Assembly: GCF_004364345.1 (NCBI RefSeq)
Contig: NZ_SOCA01000011.1
Coordinates: 23,847 to 57,956 of the forward strand
Source of the DNA: Prosthecobacter fusiformis
GTDB lineage: Bacteria > Verrucomicrobiota > Verrucomicrobiia > Verrucomicrobiales > Verrucomicrobiaceae
DNA: 34,110 nucleotides
Direction of reading: 5' to 3'
The notes beneath the pieces were generated by a model that saw nothing but the letters and a program-made list of their open reading frames with translations, was not told the origin of the DNA and searched no databases. Within the stretch, counting starts at the first letter, position 1, and each line of letters starts with the position of its first letter. Shown piece after piece: positions 9,224 through 17,257 of this stretch. Position numbers and translations under genes: made by a program.

Positions 9224-10480
9224 ATGAAGACCACCGCCCTCGTCGCATTCGGATTGCTCAGCCTGCTCACTGCCGTCTATGCCGACAACTGGCCTATGTG
9301 GCGGGGGCCCCTGGGGGATGGAACGACTGCGGAGTCTGGCCTTCCGCAAAAGTGGAGCCGCGAGGATCACGTCCTTTGGAAGACCCCACTACCTGGGCCT
9401 GGCAATTCCACACCCATCGTTTGGGGAGACAAAGTTTTTCTCACCCAGGCCATTGAAAAAACAGGGCAGCGTCTCCTCCTCTGCCTGGACCGCCAGACCG
9501 GCAAGCAGCTCTGGGAGTCTGGCACTCTCTATCGCGAGCCTGAACTCACGCATGCCACCAATCCCTACTGCTCCGGCTCACCCGCGACGGATGGGGAGCT
9601 CATCATTGTTTTCTTCGGCTCTGCCGGGATCTTTTGCTACGACATGCAGGGCAAGGAGATTTGGAAACGCACCGACCTGGGCAGGCTCCATCACATCTGG
9701 GGGAGTGGCACTTCACCCGTCATCGCCGGGGACCGTTTTTTCCTGAATTTCGGCCCTGGGGAAAAGACCACGCTGTATGCCTTTGACAAGGCCACGGGCA
9801 AGACTCTCTGGCAGCATGAGGAGCCGGGCGGCGCATCCGGGGAGGAGAAAGGGAAAAAATGGCTCGGCTCCTGGGCGGACCCCTTGCTGCGCCACACGGG
9901 GGCTCGGGATGAGCTTTTTATGTCCTACCCTGGCCGCGTCTGCTCCTTCGATCCTCTCACGGGCAAGCCATGGTGGACCTGCGCTGGCCTCAATCCTCTG
10001 GTTTATAATTCGCCTCTCTATGCAGATGGGCATGTCATCGCCTTTGGCGGCTACAACGGCATGGGCCTCAGTGTCCGTGCAGGTGGGAGTGGTGATGTTA
10101 CACAAAGCCATCGTGTCTGGCACCTGCCCAAGGTCAGCCAGCGCATCGGCACCGGGATCATCCGGGACGGTCATCATTACATTCTCACGGATGGAGGCAT
10201 CGCTGAATGTCGGGATCTAAAAGATGGCAAGATCGTCTGGAGCGAGCGCCTCAAAGGCCCCGGTCCACGCGGACAAAACTGGTCCTCGCTCGTCCTCACC
10301 GCCGATGCTTTTTGTTATGCCATCAACCAAGGAGGTGACGCCTTTGTCTTCCGCGCCAGTCCACAGTTTGAGCTGCTGGCCACCAATTCCCTGGGGGAGA
10401 AAGTCATCGGCTCCATCGCCGTCAGCGACGGACATCTTTTTATCCGCAGCTACGAGCACCTCTGGTGCATTGGGCGTTGA
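9224..10480 (+). CDS. secreted PQQ-like beta-propeller repeat protein
   Basis: The 418-aa product has a signal peptide (MKTTALVAFGLLSLLTAVYA, cut near residue 20) followed by DNWPMWRGPLGDGTT, the usual opening of the outer-membrane-biogenesis/PQQ-like propeller proteins abundant in Planctomycetes and Verrucomicrobia. Blade motifs recur along the chain: LLCLDRQTGKQLWES, CYDMQGKEIWKR, LYAFDKATGKTLWQ, CSFDPLTGKPWW and ECRDLKDGKIVWSE. It is probably periplasmic; the ligand is unknown and PQQ need not be bound. I chose the ATG at 9224 because the signal peptide starts there, although the frame is open back to 9164. It is convergent with the ceramidase-like gene, with 36 bp between the stops. Confidence 0.85.
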   Translation: MKTTALVAFGLLSLLTAVYADNWPMWRGPLGDGTTAESGLPQKWSREDHVLWKTPLPGPGNSTPIVWGDKVFLTQAIEKTGQRLLLCLDRQTGKQLWESGTLYREPELTHATNPYCSGSPATDGELIIVFFGSAGIFCYDMQGKEIWKRTDLGRLHHIWGSGTSPVIAGDRFFLNFGPGEKTTLYAFDKATGKTLWQHEEPGGASGEEKGKKWLGSWADPLLRHTGARDELFMSYPGRVCSFDPLTGKPWWTCAGLNPLVYNSPLYADGHVIAFGGYNGMGLSVRAGGSGDVTQSHRVWHLPKVSQRIGTGIIRDGHHYILTDGGIAECRDLKDGKIVWSERLKGPGPRGQNWSSLVLTADAFCYAINQGGDAFVFRASPQFELLATNSLGEKVIGSIAVSDGHLFIRSYEHLWCIGR

Positions 10481-10516
10481 GGTTGATTTTTGCGACGAAG
10501 AGTCTCCGCGCTCCTT

Positions 10517-12028
10517 TCACTCCAGCTCCGGCGGCACGTTTCCATAGGCCCAGGGATTGCCGCCGAAGATGGCTTTGGGGTAGGTGAAGACGGGGCCGGG
10601 GGTCAGTTCTTTGGCAAGCTCGATGCCGGTATCGGCCATTTGGCGACCGCCGGTGATGATGAGGTTGCTATACGAGGTCAGGCGGGTTTCATAACCACCT
10701 CCGGCAGGGCTGAAGGCTTCTTCGGTGGGGACATAACCGACGCTGCCATTGGCCAGCTCAACGGGGAAGGTGAAGGGGAACGGGCTGCCTTTTTTGATGT
10801 CGAGCCCGAACTGGACGAAGTATTCGGCAGGATTGCTAACGAAGGCGGCGGGGCCGACCTGGATGACCTGGACCTCGCAGTCCACATTCGGGGTGACGGT
10901 GCAGAGGTGATCCAGCATGACGGTTTCTTTGGCAAAGATCCACCCGGAGAGGTCACCTTGGGGCTTGCCTGCTTGAACGATCTCCAGGCTCTTTTGTACC
11001 TTGGCCGGGGCAGGTTTACGACGGGGGATGGAAAGCACTTTTTGGCGCACATCCAGCGGGACCTCAGTGCCGCGCGGGGTGCAATAGAGGACTTTCAAGG
11101 CCTCGGCCCCGATGCGGCCACCGACGTAGAGGGCACCTTCCTCGCCGCCCATGCGGCGGCTTTGGCTGAGGTTGTCCACCTGGGTCACATCGCCACACGC
11201 CCCCTGCATGAAGACGACGGGCACCTGCGTGCCGAGCGCGCCCTGGATGGTCTTTTCCATGTAGTAGATCCAGTTGGCGGAGATGCCGCCGGGGCTTGTG
11301 GTAGCATGGCAGGCATAGTTTACCATCACGCCCATGAGCTGGCCTTTCATGTCCCAGGCACCGATGACGCCGACCTGCGGATCAATGGGCCCGGCATACT
11401 CAATGATGTCTGGATTGCCCGCTCCAGGATGGCTCCAGCTCTGGCCGTTTTTCATGCGCAGGCGGCGGTTGAAGGCCACCTTGTCCTCATGGCCATAACC
11501 CACGCAAATTTGCGCAGGCTCACGCACCAAATGGGCCATGCGCACGCCTTCGACGATTTCGTTGGTCACTCGCATCACGAAGCCAGGATCGGCAGCGGAG
11601 GACTCTTCATAGGCGAGCTTTTTCACCAGGTCTGAAGCGGCATCGTATTCCCCAGGCATTACCATTCCCACAGGGCCTGAGGAGTGGGAATGGGAGGCTC
11701 CGATCATCACGCAATCTCCCGGAATGGAGAGCTCCTTTTCAATGCGGGCGCGCGCCTCCAGGACGATCTGGCGCGGTACGATGAGGGTATCCAGCCCCAC
11801 GAGAGCCACCTTCTTTTTGCCATCGTCAAAGAGTGCCACGCGGACTTTGCAGGCATCGTGAAACTTGCGGTGGTAAGCCTTGCCGTAACCGCCCGGTTGC
11901 TCCATGCCGATGCCGGGCGTGATGTCCCGTTCGGCAAATCCGGCCTTGATGCTGGAGGCAACGGGGGCAGCAGTCTGTGCGCAGACGGTGGTGACAAAGA
12001 GTCCGAAGACGAGGAGAACGTTTCTCAT
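10517..12028 (-). CDS. neutral/alkaline ceramidase N-terminal-domain protein, secreted
   Basis: The 503-aa product starts with a signal peptide (MRNVLLVFGLFVTTVCAQ) followed by IKAGFAERDITPGIGMEQPGG, the opening of the neutral ceramidase-like family. IGASHSHSSGP and VNYACHATTSPGG supply histidines of the expected zinc site, and FMQGACGDVTQ is another conserved block. Full ceramidases hydrolyse N-acyl sphingosine, but many such proteins in Verrucomicrobia and Planctomycetes contain only the N-terminal catalytic-type domain and have unknown substrates. The start at 12028 is chosen for the signal peptide; the frame is open to 12094. It is divergent from rnhB. Confidence 0.8.
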   Translation of the reverse strand: MRNVLLVFGLFVTTVCAQTAAPVASSIKAGFAERDITPGIGMEQPGGYGKAYHRKFHDACKVRVALFDDGKKKVALVGLDTLIVPRQIVLEARARIEKELSIPGDCVMIGASHSHSSGPVGMVMPGEYDAASDLVKKLAYEESSAADPGFVMRVTNEIVEGVRMAHLVREPAQICVGYGHEDKVAFNRRLRMKNGQSWSHPGAGNPDIIEYAGPIDPQVGVIGAWDMKGQLMGVMVNYACHATTSPGGISANWIYYMEKTIQGALGTQVPVVFMQGACGDVTQVDNLSQSRRMGGEEGALYVGGRIGAEALKVLYCTPRGTEVPLDVRQKVLSIPRRKPAPAKVQKSLEIVQAGKPQGDLSGWIFAKETVMLDHLCTVTPNVDCEVQVIQVGPAAFVSNPAEYFVQFGLDIKKGSPFPFTFPVELANGSVGYVPTEEAFSPAGGGYETRLTSYSNLIITGGRQMADTGIELAKELTPGPVFTYPKAIFGGNPWAYGNVPPELE

Positions 12029-12132
12029 GGTCAGAGCATACAGTGGCGGAGAGCAGACTTTGCACCCCTTCCTCACCTGATGTTGACTTTTCATGACCTG
12101 TTTAGGGCGTGTGAGTTCTTCATCCCGATGAT

Positions 12133-12162
12133 TTGACAGCCCTTGGCACTGGGATGCATACT
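12133..12162 (+). promoter_or_regulatory. candidate promoter of rnhB
   Basis: TTGACA at 12133-12138 is a perfect -35 box, and CATACT at 12157-12162 matches four of six -10 positions, with an 18-bp spacer. Transcription would begin close to the ATG at 12172, giving an mRNA with almost no leader. This is a consensus match only. Confidence 0.35.
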
Positions 12163-12171
12163 GCCGCTGCT

Positions 12172-12792
12172 ATGCCCAGCCTTGCTCATGAAAACCTCCT
12201 CCGCGCTGCCGGTCATCGGCTGATCGCCGGTATCGATGAGGCGGGGCGAGGTCCACTGGCGGGGCCGGTCTCCGTGGCAGCCGTTGTGCTGCCGGAGAAA
12301 TACCGGCACAAGCTGCTCAATGATTCGAAACAGCTCAACCACGCTACCCGCGAGCTGCTGTATGAGGAGCTGACCCAGGATGACCGCATCCGCTGGCACA
12401 GTGTGATGATCGGCGTGGCGGACATTGATCGCGTGAACATTCTGCAAGCGACATGGTTAGGCATGCGGCGTTGCGCTCTGGAGCTGGATCCTCGCCCCTG
12501 TGCAGCACTCATCGATGGCAGGCCGGTGCGGGATTTTCCTCTGCATCATGTGGCTTTGGTAAAGGGGGACAGCCTCAGCTATTCCATCGCCGCAGCCAGC
12601 ATCATCGCCAAGGTCAGTCGAGATCGCCTGATGGTGCAGATGGCGCAGCAGTACCCAGGGTATGGATTTGAGGTTCATAAAGGCTACCCCACCCCTGCAC
12701 ATCAGGCAGCTTTGAAAAAGCTGGGGCCTTGTCCAGAGCATCGGCGCAGTTTCAGCCCAGTGGCCCAGATGCAGCTCGATCTGGGGATGTGA
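12172..12792 (+). CDS. rnhB: ribonuclease HII
   Basis: The 206-aa product has the RNase HII signature: HRLIAGIDEAGRGPLAGPV with catalytic Asp22 and Glu23, CAALIDGRPV with a third acid, and SIIAKVSRDRLM with the last catalytic Asp, followed by the C-terminal GYPTPAHQAALKKLGPCPEHRRSF block. It nicks RNA-DNA hybrids at embedded ribonucleotides. Start choice is uncertain: ATG 12172 gives the usual family length, ATG 12154 adds six residues, and the frame is open to 12133. No clear Shine-Dalgarno sequence precedes any of them. Confidence 0.93.
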   Translation: MPSLAHENLLRAAGHRLIAGIDEAGRGPLAGPVSVAAVVLPEKYRHKLLNDSKQLNHATRELLYEELTQDDRIRWHSVMIGVADIDRVNILQATWLGMRRCALELDPRPCAALIDGRPVRDFPLHHVALVKGDSLSYSIAAASIIAKVSRDRLMVQMAQQYPGYGFEVHKGYPTPAHQAALKKLGPCPEHRRSFSPVAQMQLDLGM

Positions 12793-12911
12793 TGTTCAGT
12801 GTCAGCGGATCGTGGCACCATGCCGCGCCGTCATGCTGAGGCCAAATAAGGCGCATTGGAGGGCAGTTGCGGTCCATGAGAGAGATGGGCTGTCAATCAG
12901 ACACAACAATT

Positions 12912-13304
12912 ATGAAACATGCACCTACCGTCGCCGGAGCCCTCCTTGGACTTTTGTTCCTTACCTTTGGGCTGAACTTTTTCTTCAACTTCATCCCGAT
13001 GCCTGCGGATCCATCCCCTGCGGATGCCCCGCATAAGCTCTTCATGGCAGCCCTCTTCCCGACCGGCTATCTGGCCTTTGTGAAGGTGCTGGAAATCACC
13101 GGCGGCCTGCTAGTGGCACTGCCGAAGACTCGCAATCTGGGACTTCTGATCCTGGGCCCCATCATCGTCAACATCCTGGCCTTTCACATCTTCCTGACTA
13201 AAGGCGCTGGTCTCTTTGAGCCACCTGTCGTGCTCATCACGGTGCTCGCTCTCTTCCTGCTGTGGTCAGGCCGTCGTGCCTTTGCCGGCTTGGTGAAAAA
13301 CTGA
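12912..13304 (+). CDS. DoxX-like small integral membrane protein
   Basis: The 130-aa product has four hydrophobic segments: VAGALLGLLFLTFGLNFFF, LFPTGYLAFVKVLEITGGLL, LGLLILGPIIVNILAFHIFL and VVLITVLALFLLWSG. The pattern KVLEITGGLLVALPKTRNLGLLIL is typical of DoxX/DoxD-like membrane proteins, whose function is mostly unknown. The ATG at 12912 is chosen because the membrane protein begins there; the upstream open frame has no such character. A strong intrinsic terminator lies 23 bp downstream. Confidence 0.75.
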   Translation: MKHAPTVAGALLGLLFLTFGLNFFFNFIPMPADPSPADAPHKLFMAALFPTGYLAFVKVLEITGGLLVALPKTRNLGLLILGPIIVNILAFHIFLTKGAGLFEPPVVLITVLALFLLWSGRRAFAGLVKN

Positions 13305-13326
13305 GCTCTTTAAACAGACTTTGTGG

Positions 13327-13362
13327 CCGGTCTTCTGCATCATTCGGAAGACCGGTTTTTTT
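13327..13362 (+). terminator. intrinsic terminator after the DoxX-like gene
   Basis: CCGGTCTTC (13327-13335) and GAAGACCGG (13347-13355) form a perfect 9-bp stem with an 11-nt loop, directly followed by seven T residues. This is a textbook rho-independent terminator, and it separates the DoxX-like gene from the RNA methyltransferase gene. Confidence 0.93.
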
Positions 13363-13416
13363 CTGCCTGGATCTCGCGGTCAGACTTCTTCGTGGACCCA
13401 CCGCCACGGTTGCGCT

Positions 13417-14223
13417 ATGCCAGCGGTCATGCAGATTACCAGTGCCAGCAATGAAAAGGTCAAGTACGCCCGGCGTGTCCGCGAGGGGCGGGAAGCGGGT
13501 GTCATTTTCATCGAAGGACTGCGCCTGGCTGAAGAGGCGGTATCCTCCGGCCTAACAATTGAAGCTTGTTTTTACGAGGTTTCTGAAAAAGCCGATGCGC
13601 GTGCAGAAGCATTGCTGGAACTGCTAAAGGGGAAGGGAACATCCATGCTTCCTGCCACAACGGAGGTGGTCCATTCACTGGGAGATACCGTGCAGAGCCA
13701 GGGCATCATCCTGCTGGCCAGACGCCCTCAGCGCGGAAGCGAGCGCCTGCGGCAAACCGGCTCCACGCTCCTGCTGGGGCTGGATCGTGTGCAGGACCCT
13801 GGCAATTTGGGCACGCTCATCCGCACAGCTGAGGCGGCTGGAGCAGGGGGCATAGTTTCTCTCAAAGGAAGTGCGGATGCTTTTTCACCCAAAGTGCTGC
13901 GCAGTTCGATGGGCTCCGCTTTTCGACTGCCGTTGCTGGAGGAGGCATCCGCTGCTGACTTGCAGGTTCTCCAGTCCGCGCAGGGATTTACCATGGTGGC
14001 TGCGGCGGGTGACGGAGAGATGGATTACACCGGCTACGACTGGCGGCAACCGACACTCCTTTTGTTAGGCAATGAAGGGCGCGGTGTGGCGGCAGAGTTG
14101 ATGCAACAGTGCGATGTACGCCTGCGCATCCCCATGCATGCAGGTGTGGAATCCCTGAACGTAGCGGCTGCTGGCGCGGTGATGCTTTTTGAAGCGGCGC
14201 GCCAGCGCAGGATCTCAGCGTAA
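13417..14223 (+). CDS. TrmH/SpoU-family RNA methyltransferase (RlmB-like)
   Basis: The 268-aa product has an N-terminal substrate-binding part (ITSASNEKVKYARRVREGRE, FIEGLRLAEEAV) and a SPOUT methyltransferase domain from about residue 115: LLGLDRVQDPGNLGTLIRTA (motif 1), LLLGNEGRGVAAELM (motif 2) and IPMHAGVESLNVAAAGAVML (motif 3, the AdoMet-binding knot). Members 2'-O-methylate a ribose in rRNA or tRNA; the target cannot be read from sequence. ATG 13417 and ATG 13429 are both plausible starts. Its last 9 bp overlap the end of the convergent HAD gene. Confidence 0.9.
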   Translation: MPAVMQITSASNEKVKYARRVREGREAGVIFIEGLRLAEEAVSSGLTIEACFYEVSEKADARAEALLELLKGKGTSMLPATTEVVHSLGDTVQSQGIILLARRPQRGSERLRQTGSTLLLGLDRVQDPGNLGTLIRTAEAAGAGGIVSLKGSADAFSPKVLRSSMGSAFRLPLLEEASAADLQVLQSAQGFTMVAAAGDGEMDYTGYDWRQPTLLLLGNEGRGVAAELMQQCDVRLRIPMHAGVESLNVAAAGAVMLFEAARQRRISA

Positions 14224-14805
14224 GGTGCGCGGCACAAAGGCCCACTGCATGCCGGCTGCCTCAGCCGCGACGATGCCTGCCTGACCATCTTCCAGCACCA
14301 GGCATTCCTTGGGGTCCACACCCATTTTTTCAGCAGCCAGCAGGAACATGTCCGGGGCCGGTTTGCCACGCTTCACATAGGCGGGCGTGACGATGGTGGG
14401 GAAGAGATGCAGAAGACCGCTGGCAGCCAGGCATCCCCGGACGATGATCTCCTCACTGCCGGAGGCGACAGCCATGGGGAATTTGCCTTCGAGGGAATGC
14501 GCGAAATCTGCCACCGGCTTGATGGCCTGCATCTGGGGAATGATTTTCAGGAACATTTCCACCTTGGATTCCGCCACGGCATCGGGATCCACCATGGTGC
14601 CGTGCTGGGCATTCAGCTCCATCACCACATCCTGCTCACGTACGCCAGCGCGGGCATAAAAAAACTCCTCGGAAAATTCAAAGGGGGCGTTGTGCAGTTT
14701 CAGCGAGGCCAGCCAGGCCTCATAGTGTCGTGGCATGGAATCCACCAGTGTGCCGTCACAATCGAAGATATAGGCTTGGAAGGGATAGTCGGGAATCTCG
14801 AGCAT
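14215..14805 (-). CDS. HAD-superfamily hydrolase (beta-phosphoglucomutase/sugar phosphatase-like)
   Basis: The 196-aa product carries the HAD motifs in order: YIFDCDGTLVDS (Asp15 nucleophile, Asp17 acid/base), MAVASGSEEI (motif 2 Ser), VKRGKPAPDMFLLAAEKMG (motif 3 Lys) and CLVLEDGQAGIVAAEAAGM (motif 4 acids). An alpha-helical cap sits between motifs 1 and 2, so it belongs to the beta-phosphoglucomutase-like group that acts on small sugar phosphates. It is 65 bp downstream of the small fourth btub-operon gene on the same strand, behind a possible hairpin, so it may be transcribed separately. Confidence 0.87.
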   Translation of the reverse strand: MLEIPDYPFQAYIFDCDGTLVDSMPRHYEAWLASLKLHNAPFEFSEEFFYARAGVREQDVVMELNAQHGTMVDPDAVAESKVEMFLKIIPQMQAIKPVADFAHSLEGKFPMAVASGSEEIIVRGCLAASGLLHLFPTIVTPAYVKRGKPAPDMFLLAAEKMGVDPKECLVLEDGQAGIVAAEAAGMQWAFVPRTLR

Positions 14806-14847
14806 GGAATGAGCATACGATAGACCTGCGTAGCAGGGATGTCGAAT

Positions 14848-14870
14848 GCCTCTTGATAACCCCGAGAGGC
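14848..14870 (-). terminator. hairpin at the end of the btub operon, possible terminator
   Basis: GCCTCT (14848-14853) and AGAGGC (14865-14870) form a 6-bp stem that touches the TAG stop of the small fourth gene. A second short hairpin, CCTGC-GTA-GCAGG (14825-14837), lies just beyond. Neither has a T-run, so the terminator call is tentative. Confidence 0.4.
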
Positions 14871-15109
14871 TAGACCGATGCCTCTTCGATATACTCCAGC
14901 GCCTTGGTCAGGCTGGACTGCGTGAGGAAGTGATTTAGCCGGGCAGGGAGCACGGGTTTGAGCCGCTGATGCTCCGCGCTCAATGCTTCAGAGACGCGCT
15001 GCAACTCAGCCAGATGCGCTGCCGGATCACGGTCACGAAAGGCGTGGTCGGCGATGGTATCCAGCCGCTGGCGCAATAGCTGGTGGAGGTGGGTAAACTC
15101 AGGGTTCAC
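14870..15109 (-). CDS. small helical protein, fourth gene of the btub operon, function unknown
   Basis: The 79-aa frame starts with GTG and overlaps the bklc stop codon in GTGA, a layout typical of translational coupling. The product is predicted almost entirely helical, with heptad-like leucines (LHQLLRQRLDTIADHAF, HLAELQRVSEALSAEHQRL, LNHFLTQSSLTKALEYIEEA), no signal peptide and no membrane segment. Its codons mostly end in G or C, as in neighbouring genes, which supports real coding. I do not recognise the family. Position suggests a role with Bklc or the BtubA/B filament, but this is inference. A GTG start and a weak ribosome site fit a gene translated by ribosomes finishing bklc. Confidence 0.7.
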   Translation of the reverse strand: MNPEFTHLHQLLRQRLDTIADHAFRDRDPAAHLAELQRVSEALSAEHQRLKPVLPARLNHFLTQSSLTKALEYIEEASV

Positions 15110-15876
15110 AGGGATTTATCGATCAGCAACGAGGCTGCCCGGCGCGGGTTGGGATGATAGCCATTGAGCCCGGCGCGAATTTTTTTGGCACGTTCCACAC
15201 AGGTCTCCGCCTTCTGGAAATCTCCTGAGGCTTTATAGACCGCCCCCAGGTTGATGTAGGTCTGGGAAAGATCCGACGGGTCCATCTGGTCACTGGTCAG
15301 AGTTTGGCGGATGCTTAGGGCGTGCTCATGCATTCGTTGGGCATTTTCCACGTCCAGGTTGGCATAATAAAGCACCCCCAGATTGTTGAAGACACTGGCC
15401 ACGCGGGAACTGCGGCTGCCATCGGTGGCCAGGAAGATATCGAGCGCTTCGTTGTAGTATTGCTCGGCCTTTGTGTAATCCCGCATCTGCTTGAAGAGCA
15501 TCGCCAGATTGTTCTTAATGGTCGCCACCTTGTCACTGTCAGCGATGTCTCCTTGGGCAGCGATTTTCAGCGCCTTTTCATAGAATTCAGCCGCCAGATC
15601 TGCCCGGCCCCAGCGGTCATAGAGATGAGCCAGGAGGGAGTAGATCCCCGTCAGCAGCTCAGCGTCTGGCCGACGGGGTTCCTGGGCACGATGCAGTGCT
15701 TCTTTGTAGAGGGATTCTGCCTTGCGGAAGTCCCCCTCCTTTTGTCTCAAGTCCGCCAATACACTGATCTGTTCCACCAGGTGCCCTACCTTGGCTGTGT
15801 CATGGTAGGCCACACGGCGCGCCTCCTCGACACTGCGCGAGGCTGCGACAATCTGACGCTCCAGGTTGGGGTCCAC
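15106..15876 (-). CDS. bklc: bacterial kinesin light chain-like TPR protein Bklc
   Basis: The 256-aa product consists of about five tetratricopeptide repeats of roughly 42 residues, near positions 32-65, 74-107, 116-149, 158-191 and 203-236. Examples are GDFRKAESLYKEALHRA, RDYTKAEQYYNEALDIF and GDFQKAETCVERAKKI. The repeats resemble those of eukaryotic kinesin light chains, and the gene directly follows btubA-btubB as in Prosthecobacter, where Bklc has been reported to bind BtubAB filaments and membranes. The annotated start is GTG at 15876, 33 bp after the btubB stop, with no evident Shine-Dalgarno sequence. The frame is the same as btubB and remains open back to its TGA, so another start such as CTG at 15906 is possible. 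Confidence 0.9.
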   Translation of the reverse strand: MDPNLERQIVAASRSVEEARRVAYHDTAKVGHLVEQISVLADLRQKEGDFRKAESLYKEALHRAQEPRRPDAELLTGIYSLLAHLYDRWGRADLAAEFYEKALKIAAQGDIADSDKVATIKNNLAMLFKQMRDYTKAEQYYNEALDIFLATDGSRSSRVASVFNNLGVLYYANLDVENAQRMHEHALSIRQTLTSDQMDPSDLSQTYINLGAVYKASGDFQKAETCVERAKKIRAGLNGYHPNPRRAASLLIDKSL

Positions 15877-15909
15877 AGGTTGTAGGGTTGGCTGAACTGC
15901 GGCCAGAGA

Positions 15910-17190
15910 TCAACTGGCGTCGCGGTAGGATTGGGCAAGATTGGCGATCTGGTTACGGGCAGAGGCCATCATGTCTCGGGACACTCCGGCATTTTCATAC
16001 CAATGAGTGTAAGCATGGTTGTCGAACATGATGTCAAACTGCGAAATCAGGCGTTCGAATACGGCGGCGATACCTGTGTGGTTCACGAGAGCTAGGCCGC
16101 TGGAGGCGAATCCTTCAGGAGCTGTCTCTGCGTAACCCAGCTTGAGGCCACCTGAGGATGGCATGTAGCTGGCGTAGTTTAGGGACTTGCGGATGGTGGC
16201 CATGTTTTCATCCACATCCTTGGCCTTCACATCACCACGGAAAAGGGCGCTGGCGGCCAGATAGACTCCCTGCTGCCAGTCGATGGCGGCGGTGAAGTTA
16301 TCCTGGGCAAAGGTTTCGCGGGCGAGGTCGGGGAAGTTGGTGCGCACCTGTCCTTCCTGGCCTGGACCACGCATCGGCGCGAAGCTGGCCGTGAGGAAAT
16401 GGTTGCCAGGGAAGGGGACCAGATTGGTCACAAACTCGCTCAAATCTGTATTCAGCTTTCCGGGGAAACGCAGGGACGCCGTCACCGAACTGACGATCAG
16501 CGCGATGATGTTGTTCAGGTCCATGTAGTTCGGGCTGCGGTTCAGCTTCGCCTTGGCGATGCGGAAGAGAGCCTCATTGTCCAGGAGCACAGCACCGTCG
16601 GCATTGTCCAGAATGCGCTGCAACGTCAGGATGGCGTTGTAGGGCTCCACGGCGGAATCCGAGATCAGTGGGGAAGGCACCACGGAGAAGGTGAAGATGC
16701 GCTTCTTTGGGTAAGCCTGGCGCAGGCGCTCCAGGATGAGGGAACCCAGGCCGGAGCCGGAACCACCGCCGATGGAGTGAGTCATCAAAAAGCCCTGCAA
16801 GCCTTTGGTTTTCTCCACCGCGCTGTCGATCACGTTCATGATCTGGTCGATGACCTTGTCACCTTCCACATTGTAGCCGCGTGCCCAGTTGTTGGCGGCA
16901 CCGGGGATCTTGCGGACGATGCTGCTTTCATCAAAAAGCTGTGACATGTCGCCACCTTCGATACGGGCAATGACGCCCGGCTCAAGGTCCACCAGCACGG
17001 CGCGGGGGACGTATTTGCCATCGCGCACCTTGTGGAAGAAAACCTCCATGTTGCTGTTGGCGGCGACGTTTGTCCCCTCCTTCAGGGTGCCTGCCTCGGT
17101 GAGGCCATGTTCGCGCAAAGCCAGCCTCCAAAAGCTGTCTGCAATTTGATTGCCGCACTGTCCGACGTGAATGCTCAGAATCTCTCTCAC
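15910..17190 (-). CDS. btubB: bacterial tubulin BtubB
   Basis: The 426-aa product is a full-length tubulin, near identical as far as I recall to Prosthecobacter BtubB. It has the nucleotide-binding T1 loop in HVGQCGNQIADSFW, T3/T4 glycines with the tubulin signature GGGSGSG (residues 141-147), and the T7 synergy loop LNTDLSEFVTNLVP. It lacks an acidic C-terminal tail. BtubB polymerises with BtubA into GTP-dependent tubes with few protofilaments. The start is GTG at 17190, set by a strong Shine-Dalgarno GGAGG at 17198-17202 with 7-nt spacing. It lies 59 bp after btubA. Confidence 0.97.
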   Translation of the reverse strand: MREILSIHVGQCGNQIADSFWRLALREHGLTEAGTLKEGTNVAANSNMEVFFHKVRDGKYVPRAVLVDLEPGVIARIEGGDMSQLFDESSIVRKIPGAANNWARGYNVEGDKVIDQIMNVIDSAVEKTKGLQGFLMTHSIGGGSGSGLGSLILERLRQAYPKKRIFTFSVVPSPLISDSAVEPYNAILTLQRILDNADGAVLLDNEALFRIAKAKLNRSPNYMDLNNIIALIVSSVTASLRFPGKLNTDLSEFVTNLVPFPGNHFLTASFAPMRGPGQEGQVRTNFPDLARETFAQDNFTAAIDWQQGVYLAASALFRGDVKAKDVDENMATIRKSLNYASYMPSSGGLKLGYAETAPEGFASSGLALVNHTGIAAVFERLISQFDIMFDNHAYTHWYENAGVSRDMMASARNQIANLAQSYRDAS

Positions 17191-17240
17191 TGTTTGTCCT
17201 CCGGGATGGTTCTAATGAATCGTTAAAAAGGCGTGGTCTG

Positions 17241-17257
17241 GCCGCTTAATTAGCGGC
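17241..17257 (-). other. hairpin spanning the btubA stop codon
   Basis: GCCGCT (17241-17246) and AGCGGC (17252-17257) form a perfect 6-bp stem with a 5-nt loop, with the btubA TAA stop (17250-17252) at the loop edge. On the transcribed strand a run of five T residues follows 12 nt later (17225-17229). It could affect the btubA:btubB expression ratio, but it may be incidental because it arises partly from the Arg codons at the BtubA C terminus. Confidence 0.35.

Noticed and set aside
6917..9370. Long minus-strand frames opposite glgB
   Set aside because: glgB is unmistakable on the plus strand; these frames have no features of their own.
10490..11635. Plus-strand 381-aa frame opposite the ceramidase-like gene
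   Set aside because: Antisense shadow; the minus strand has a signal peptide and metal-site motifs.
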